A stretch of 35,105 nucleotides of DNA from Thermoplasmata archaeon (GTDB taxonomy: Archaea; Thermoplasmatota; Thermoplasmata; Thermoplasmatales; Thermoplasmataceae), in the NCBI GenBank assembly GCA_021792655.1, contig JAJYUG010000001.1, positions 77,090-112,194 on the forward strand, written 5' to 3'. The notes beneath the pieces are model-generated. The model was given only the letters and a program-made list of their open reading frames with translations. It ran no database searches and had not been told where the DNA came from. Each line of letters begins with the position of its first letter. Positions within the stretch are counted from its first letter, which is position 1. Shown here piece by piece: positions 29,809 to 35,105 of the stretch. A program made the translations under genes and the position numbers.

Positions 29809-32538
29809 ATGGACCAGTATACTGAAAAGAAATGGCAGGAAGCCTGGTCCAAAAGCAAGATTTTTCAGCCAGCCCTGGACAAGAATAAAAAAAAGTTTCT
29901 GATTACAGTACCGTGGCCATACACCAACGGTTCATTGCATGTTGGCCACGGGCGAACATATACCCTAGGAGACGTGATTGCAAGATACAAGAGAATCACC
30001 GGTTACAACGTTCTTTTTCCCATGGGCTTTCACCAGAGTGGAACTCCCATACTTGCACTTGCAAGCAGACTGAGAAACGGGGATGTGAAAGCCATATCTC
30101 AACTTACCAGGGATATAGCCACATACGAGCCGGAACAAAACATCCAGAAGATACTCAAGACAATGGTAGAACCAAAGAACATAGCTGATTATTTTTCCGA
30201 TGCAACTGTTAAGGACTTTTCCTCGATGGGTTACTCCATAGACTGGTCAAGGCGCTTTACTTCAGCTGATGATTTCTATCAGGATTTTGTCCGCTGGCAA
30301 TTTCTTAAATTACAAAGGCTTGGAATGATTCGTCAGGAAAGGTATCCGATTCTTTTCAGCCCGGCTGAGAATAACGCCGTTGGAGAGGATGACATAAGTG
30401 ATGGAGATATAGACAAGGTATCTATCGAGGAGTTTACCGCAGTGAAGTTCAGGTCTGAGGATTTTTCTCTTCTTGCAGCCTCCATAAGACCAGAAACAAT
30501 ATTCGGCATCACTAACCTGTGGATCAGCAGTGCTGGGAATTATGTTCTTATAGATCTTGACGGTGATCCCGTAGCCGTATCCACCGAAGCATACACTAAA
30601 CTGTCGTATCAGCGTGATGGGGTTAAATTCATCAGGGAAATGGAAAAGCGGGAGATACTTGACAGGGAATTCTACACGCCAATTGAAAGGTTGAAGATCA
30701 AGGTACATGAAGCTGATTTTGTAAACCCATCAAACGGGTCTGGAATTGTCTATTCAGTACCGGGACACTCCATAATTGATTATGCAGAGGTAATCAGGCA
30801 GGGGCTTGACATTCAGCCAAGGGTCATAATATCTATCGAGAATCCAGCTGATACAGTACTGCAGAGGGCGCATTCCATTGATCTATCAAATTATGGGAAG
30901 CTGAGGGATGTTAACGTAGAATTGTACCGTACAGAATACTACGGGGGAATAATGGTAGAGGGTCTTCCTGTTATTTCCGGCGAGCCCGTGGCCATAGCAC
31001 GTGAAAAAATAAGGGAAACACTCATTGAAGGCGGGGACGCACTGATATTTTATGAAACGTCCCGGCAGGCAGAGACCAGGACTGGCGACCGGGTTATAGT
31101 TGCGGTTCTTAAGGATCAGTGGTTTCTGGATTACTCCCTGGAATGGCTCAAGACGAAGGCTCATGAACTTGTGGATAGGATGCAGTTCGTACCCGATCAT
31201 TACAAGAGTTCAATGCAGGAAACAATTGACTGGCTTAAGCAGAGGCCATGCGCAAGACTTCGCGGGCTAGGAACGCACCTTCCCATGGATGAACGGTGGA
31301 TCATCGAATCACTATCAGATTCCACGATCTATCCCGCAGTGTATACAAATTCAAACTATCTGAGGAAAATTAAAGATGTAGCTGGTGAAATAGATCCCGG
31401 AATACTGGAATATATCTTCACCGATGCATCAGCGCTTGAAAAAAACAGGTATTCCGAGGAAATCCTGAAACTTGCAAATGAAGCAAGGAAAGAGATGGAG
31501 TACTGGTACGGGGTCGATGTAAGGCTCACTTCCTACCCTCACCTGACAAACCATCTCGCGTTCTATATCCTCAATCACGTTGCCATTTTCAGCGGAAGTT
31601 ACCTCCCCTCTGCACTGATCATTTCCGGGATAATTACCGCTGACGGGCGCAAGATCTCAAAGAGCAAGGGCAACGGTGAGTCTTTAATGACTGTGTCGAG
31701 GAAATATTCTGCCGATATCTATAGACTCTATGTGGCTGTCGGGGCAGACTTTTCGTCAACTCTGGACTGGAATGAAGCTGACGTAAATGCGCTGAAGAAG
31801 AGGTATGACAGCTTTATCCAGATACTTGACAATTACAGGCCGATCAATGGCGATCTGAATGGCGCAGAGAAGTGGTTTGTCTCATCTTTCTATATGCATC
31901 TGAAGAGTTACATTGAGAACATGGAAAAATACAACATCCGATCTGCTTTCGTTTCCATATTCTATGAGGTACTTAATGATCTAAGGCGGTGTGAGACCAG
32001 GGGGGGCAGGACGGACCTCGCAATCGGAAAAGTGATGAAGGACTGGCTCATAGCACTTTCTCCTGCAATACCGCACACAGCCGAGGAATACTGGCACAGG
32101 CATATCGGTGACTCATTTGTCTCCATCCAGCAGCTAAACCTTCAGCCCGAACTGTCTATCGATACTGTGGTAATTGAGGAAGACAACTATGTACAGAAAC
32201 TGATTTCAGATATCAGATCCATAATGGCTGTCACTAAAATAACACCGAAAACTGTTGAAATTTACACATCCGGAAAGGAAACCGCGGAACTTGCCAGGAC
32301 CCTCACGGGTGGGGATTACGGGAAGGTGGACAAGGCGCGCAGGTTCATGATCCAGGATTTTACGAGAAACCGGAAGAGCATTTCCCTCAATGGCCTGGAA
32401 GAATATGCTGCAATAGAAGCTAACAAGAGCTTTATAGAATCAATCTTAGGTGCAAAGATAGAAGTAAGGAGAGTTGACGATCCTGTAAATGGAAAAATAG
32501 CCTGGCCGGGCAGACCCGTGATTGTCCTGAACAAATAG
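29809..32538 (+). CDS. leuS: Leucyl-tRNA synthetase (archaeal type)
   Basis: This encodes 909 residues of class Ia LeuRS that charges tRNA-Leu. HIGH is present as LHVGH within PYTNGSLHVGHGRTY, and KMSKS as KISKSKGN near residue 625. The editing domain lies between, with SIRPETIFGITNLW. The archaeal/eukaryotic-type C-terminal tail is present. A GTG at 29800 directly follows the pdaD stop, but the ATG at 29809 is preceded by AGGTG at a good ribosome-site distance, so I chose it. Translation is probably coupled to pdaD. No frameshift or missing motif was seen. Confidence 0.95.
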   Translation: MDQYTEKKWQEAWSKSKIFQPALDKNKKKFLITVPWPYTNGSLHVGHGRTYTLGDVIARYKRITGYNVLFPMGFHQSGTPILALASRLRNGDVKAISQLTRDIATYEPEQNIQKILKTMVEPKNIADYFSDATVKDFSSMGYSIDWSRRFTSADDFYQDFVRWQFLKLQRLGMIRQERYPILFSPAENNAVGEDDISDGDIDKVSIEEFTAVKFRSEDFSLLAASIRPETIFGITNLWISSAGNYVLIDLDGDPVAVSTEAYTKLSYQRDGVKFIREMEKREILDREFYTPIERLKIKVHEADFVNPSNGSGIVYSVPGHSIIDYAEVIRQGLDIQPRVIISIENPADTVLQRAHSIDLSNYGKLRDVNVELYRTEYYGGIMVEGLPVISGEPVAIAREKIRETLIEGGDALIFYETSRQAETRTGDRVIVAVLKDQWFLDYSLEWLKTKAHELVDRMQFVPDHYKSSMQETIDWLKQRPCARLRGLGTHLPMDERWIIESLSDSTIYPAVYTNSNYLRKIKDVAGEIDPGILEYIFTDASALEKNRYSEEILKLANEARKEMEYWYGVDVRLTSYPHLTNHLAFYILNHVAIFSGSYLPSALIISGIITADGRKISKSKGNGESLMTVSRKYSADIYRLYVAVGADFSSTLDWNEADVNALKKRYDSFIQILDNYRPINGDLNGAEKWFVSSFYMHLKSYIENMEKYNIRSAFVSIFYEVLNDLRRCETRGGRTDLAIGKVMKDWLIALSPAIPHTAEEYWHRHIGDSFVSIQQLNLQPELSIDTVVIEEDNYVQKLISDIRSIMAVTKITPKTVEIYTSGKETAELARTLTGGDYGKVDKARRFMIQDFTRNRKSISLNGLEEYAAIEANKSFIESILGAKIEVRRVDDPVNGKIAWPGRPVIVLNK

Positions 32539-32556
32539 TCCTGCCTGGAGATCAAC

Positions 32557-32566
32557 GATTATAAAG
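32557..32566 (+). promoter_or_regulatory. TATA-like box of the aldolase/SDR gene
   Basis: GATTATAAAG lies in the 42 bases after leuS. Its centre is about 26 bases before the ATG at 32587 but only 20 before the ATG at 32581, so I start the gene at 32587. It indicates separate transcription from leuS. Confidence 0.45.
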
Positions 32567-32586
32567 TTCAAGGTTATTCCATGCCA

Positions 32587-34548
32587 ATGCAATCCGATGG
32601 TTCACGATCAGAAACCATGGTAGACCTGGTAAAATATTCAAGAAAACTCGGCTCGAACGAAAATCTCGTACTGCACGGTGGAGGAAACACTTCAGCCAAG
32701 ACACATGAGGTTGATCATACTGGCAGGAATCTTACAGTTCTCCGCGTGAAGGGGAGCGGATCAGATCTCTCAGCCATAGAGGAGAGTGGATTCACAGGGT
32801 TAAGGATCGACGATCTGGCAGCCGCGGAAAAGATAGAGAGCATGACTGACGTAGCCATGGCTGATTACCTGAGAAAAAGCATGGTGGATCCGTCAGAGCC
32901 ATCTCCGTCGGTTGAGTCATTTCTTCATGCATTCATTCCTTACACCTTTGTTATGCATTCCCACGCAGATGCCATTCTGTCAATAACCAACACGGATCTT
33001 TCCGCAGATGATGTCAGGGATATACTGGGAAATGTGATAGTGCTGCCTTACATAGCGCCCGGGTTCACTCTGGCAAGGGCGATCCTTTCCCTCGGAAGAG
33101 AAGCAATTGGAAAGGTGGATGGTATTGTGCTTTCCAGGCATGGGCTGTTCACATTTTCAGATAAGGCCGACGAAGCCTGGAACAAGCACCAGAAAATTGT
33201 TTCAGCCGCGGATAAGTACATAGGCAAAAGAGTAAGCTCCAGGTTCAAGGCAAAATTTGAGTCAATTCCGGAAGCGGAAGTGGAGAAAGCAATTCCAGTC
33301 ATTCGCGGCAGCTTATCCCGACGCGGAAAAAAGATACTGAACATTGATGCATCCGGTATTTCCAGGGAAATAGCTCATTCAGTCGAGGGTCAACAGTTTG
33401 CTGCGTATGGTCCTGCGACTCCCGACATGCTCATCAGGACGAAATACGACTATCTCTACCTGGAGAACCTGGACAACATCCAGAGGTCAATTGAAAAGTT
33501 TGCCGATCAATACGCGGAGGACTACAGAAAATATGTTGATGGGTATCCGATGCACGATCCTTATCCGTCAATCATTGTGATAAGGGGATATGGTATCGTG
33601 ACAGCGGGAATAACCGAAAGGGAAGCCAGGATTATTCATGATCTTGCCCTTCACTCATTCATAGTCAACGCAAACGCTGATGCAATTTCGCATCATGAGT
33701 TTATTTCCAGGCAGGAAGCCTACAACATGGAATACTGGCCATTGGAGGAGGCAAAACTCAAGAAATTCAGGCCAAAGAAGCTTCAGGGTAGCATATCCCT
33801 TGTAACCGGTGCAGCAAACGGAATAGGGCTTGAGGCATTCCGAAAGCTATCACAAAATGGTTCTACCGTTATTGCGTGCGATCTGGACGGAAAAATCAGT
33901 GAAATTTCCAGAGAAATTTCAGCCCAAACCGGAATCGCAAGTCTTCCAGCGGTCGTAGATCTTTCCAGGGAGGACCAGATAAGGGGAATGTTCCGGGAAG
34001 TGATAAGAACATATGGTGGGCTCGATATCGTGTTCAGCAACGCAGGCATCCTGAAAAGTGACATGATAGACGATGTAAGGATCGAGGACCTTGACTTGCA
34101 CTACGCCGTCATAGGACGTGCCAGTTTCATCATAACACAGGAGGCTCTGAGGATAATGAAGGCACAGCGGATCGGGGGAAATCTGGTTTACAACATTACT
34201 AAGAATCTTCTGCATCCCGGTGCTGGCATGACTTCATACGGTTCATCCAAGGCATTCGCAGCACACGTCTGCCATTATGCTGCAAAGGAGGGCGGCCCTT
34301 TCGGAGTTAGGGCCAATATCATAAATCCCGACAAGATCTTCCGTGGCTCCCGGATATGGGATAATGGGGTTCTGGAGGCCAGGGCCATGGCAAAGGGACA
34401 GACGGTTGAGGAATACAAGACGCAGAACCTGCTCAGGCGAGAGGTTCTTCCAGATCATGTTGCAAATGTGCTCCTTTCACTGATCGACGAGGAAGCATTC
34501 GGTGCAACTACCGATGCAATGATACCGGTTGACGGCGGCGTAATCTGA
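32587..34548 (+). CDS. Class II aldolase / short-chain dehydrogenase fusion (RhaD-RhaE-like)
   Basis: This encodes 653 residues of two fused enzymes. Residues about 1-390 are a class II (AraD/FucA-type) aldolase: NLVLHGGGNTSAK, the zinc ligands in MHSHADAI and the later RHGLFTF. Residues about 398-653 are a short-chain dehydrogenase with the TGAANGIG dinucleotide loop, the SNAG segment, catalytic Tyr/Lys in SYGSSKAF and the C-terminal VDGGVI. The same fusion is known as bifunctional rhamnulose-1-phosphate aldolase/lactaldehyde dehydrogenase and related proteins for deoxysugar breakdown; the actual sugar here is not known. Length is slightly below the usual 680-700. It has its own TATA-like box and is convergent with the GGR-family gene. 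Confidence 0.85.
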   Translation: MQSDGSRSETMVDLVKYSRKLGSNENLVLHGGGNTSAKTHEVDHTGRNLTVLRVKGSGSDLSAIEESGFTGLRIDDLAAAEKIESMTDVAMADYLRKSMVDPSEPSPSVESFLHAFIPYTFVMHSHADAILSITNTDLSADDVRDILGNVIVLPYIAPGFTLARAILSLGREAIGKVDGIVLSRHGLFTFSDKADEAWNKHQKIVSAADKYIGKRVSSRFKAKFESIPEAEVEKAIPVIRGSLSRRGKKILNIDASGISREIAHSVEGQQFAAYGPATPDMLIRTKYDYLYLENLDNIQRSIEKFADQYAEDYRKYVDGYPMHDPYPSIIVIRGYGIVTAGITEREARIIHDLALHSFIVNANADAISHHEFISRQEAYNMEYWPLEEAKLKKFRPKKLQGSISLVTGAANGIGLEAFRKLSQNGSTVIACDLDGKISEISREISAQTGIASLPAVVDLSREDQIRGMFREVIRTYGGLDIVFSNAGILKSDMIDDVRIEDLDLHYAVIGRASFIITQEALRIMKAQRIGGNLVYNITKNLLHPGAGMTSYGSSKAFAAHVCHYAAKEGGPFGVRANIINPDKIFRGSRIWDNGVLEARAMAKGQTVEEYKTQNLLRREVLPDHVANVLLSLIDEEAFGATTDAMIPVDGGVI

Positions 34549-34551
34549 AAG

Positions 34552-35105
34552 TCATAAGAAGTGCCGGATAACTTTTCTTATGCTGAAATCGATGCCGAAG
34601 CCAATCAGGTCCCTTCTCGCCTGCAATGAAGTACGCAGAGCGGATAAACCCAGCGTCCTTCCGTTCTGTATTGCCGAAACCAGGTCGTACAGATGCTCAT
34701 AGTAGCCATATGCTTTCATTATTTGTTTCCGGTAGGCCATCTTGATCATATCAGGATCATCCTGCCTTTTCATTATCTGAACAAGAATTTCAGCTGATTC
34801 CAGCGCAGGCAGTATTCCTTCTCCGGTTATGGGTGAGACCAGCCCTATGGATTCACCTACGCCGATAACCTTGTCTCTTACCATGTTTTCAAAGAGCGGT
34901 TTCATCCTGATCTTCCTTCCAACCGTGAAACCCGGCTGTACATAACGAAGTGCTTCATCAACCATATCAAGAGTCAGAGATCCAGCTCCAATGTGATAGC
35001 CTCCCGCAATTGGGAATTCCCAGTAATAACCCGTTCCTTTCTTAAAGAATTGAAAATAGAAATCTTTGTGATCTGCCTTCTTTGAAATAATTTCCCTGGC
35101 ATACA
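34552..35105 (-). CDS. Geranylgeranyl reductase-family flavoprotein (C-terminal part)
   Basis: The frame runs open to the window edge, so the N-terminal FAD-binding part lies outside. The visible 184 residues include TGYYWEFPIAGGYHIGAG, typical of the GGR substrate domain, and VIGVGESIGLVSPITGEGI, the second FAD-contact segment. The C terminus is helical. Members of this family saturate double bonds of archaeal isoprenoid lipids or quinone side chains; others act as halogenases or oxygenases. The tes and polyprenol kinase-like genes elsewhere in the window fit a lipid role. It is convergent with the aldolase/SDR gene, 3 bases apart. Confidence 0.8.
   Translation of the reverse strand, partial: YAREIISKKADHKDFYFQFFKKGTGYYWEFPIAGGYHIGAGSLTLDMVDEALRYVQPGFTVGRKIRMKPLFENMVRDKVIGVGESIGLVSPITGEGILPALESAEILVQIMKRQDDPDMIKMAYRKQIMKAYGYYEHLYDLVSAIQNGRTLGLSALRTSLQARRDLIGFGIDFSIRKVIRHFL

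Noticed and set aside
1-35105. CRISPR arrays, insertion sequences, prophage genes
   Set aside because: I saw no regularly spaced repeats, terminal inverted repeats with transposase, or phage structural motifs.

Overview
The window looks like a chromosomal segment of a Thermoplasmatales-type archaeon (Thermoplasmatota). The evidence is archaeal Elp3, archaeal-type leucyl-tRNA synthetase, archease, pyruvoyl-dependent arginine decarboxylase, a tetraether-lipid synthase homologue and a geranylgeranyl-reductase-type flavoprotein. tRNA genes carry no encoded CCA, and base composition is moderate. Many genes have a TATA-like box about 24-27 bases before the start codon, the pattern of leaderless mRNAs. 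I used this spacing to choose several starts. No phage, insertion sequence or CRISPR array is visible; most of the window is ordinary core genome with several orphan loci.

Layout. 1-1141: a small zinc-ribbon gene, tRNA-Arg(TCG) and a Cys-rich small ORF. 1138-4775: an 872-residue ATPase/winged-helix/TPR protein with an altered P-loop, divergent from an orphan gene ('family A'). 4769-7056: pyrK, pyrD and a HisA-like protein. 7177-12596: a tandem UspA protein convergent with a complete kdpFABC potassium-pump operon, including a 29-codon kdpF. 12653-14834: elp3, an adenosine-specific-kinase-family gene and tRNA-Arg(CCG), whose first base is the last base of the preceding stop codon. 14998-18456: a less conserved stretch with a split reading frame, two orphan genes, ridA and a second family A gene. 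18567-22360: malic enzyme with two GNAT genes and a dolichol/phytol-kinase-like membrane protein. 22406-26554: a fold-III PLP decarboxylase, a DUF364-like protein, a mutarotase, an ArsA/Get3-like ATPase and tRNA-Gly(GCC). 26555-28744: the tes-like radical SAM gene behind a long regulatory region. 28781-35105: archease, pdaD, leuS, an aldolase/SDR fusion and the 3' part of a geranylgeranyl-reductase-family gene.

How it fits together. Potassium uptake (Kdp plus a neighbouring Usp), pyrimidine synthesis (PyrD/PyrK), C4 metabolism (malic enzyme), membrane lipid synthesis (Tes, polyprenol kinase-like, GGR-like) and tRNA biology (Elp3, LeuRS, archease, agmatine production, three tRNAs) account for most genes. 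The parts that known families do not explain are the family A paralogues with the neighbouring ATPase, the split gene at 14998-15408, and possible operator repeats at the kdp, usp and tes promoters. All family assignments rest on motifs read by eye; no database search was possible.
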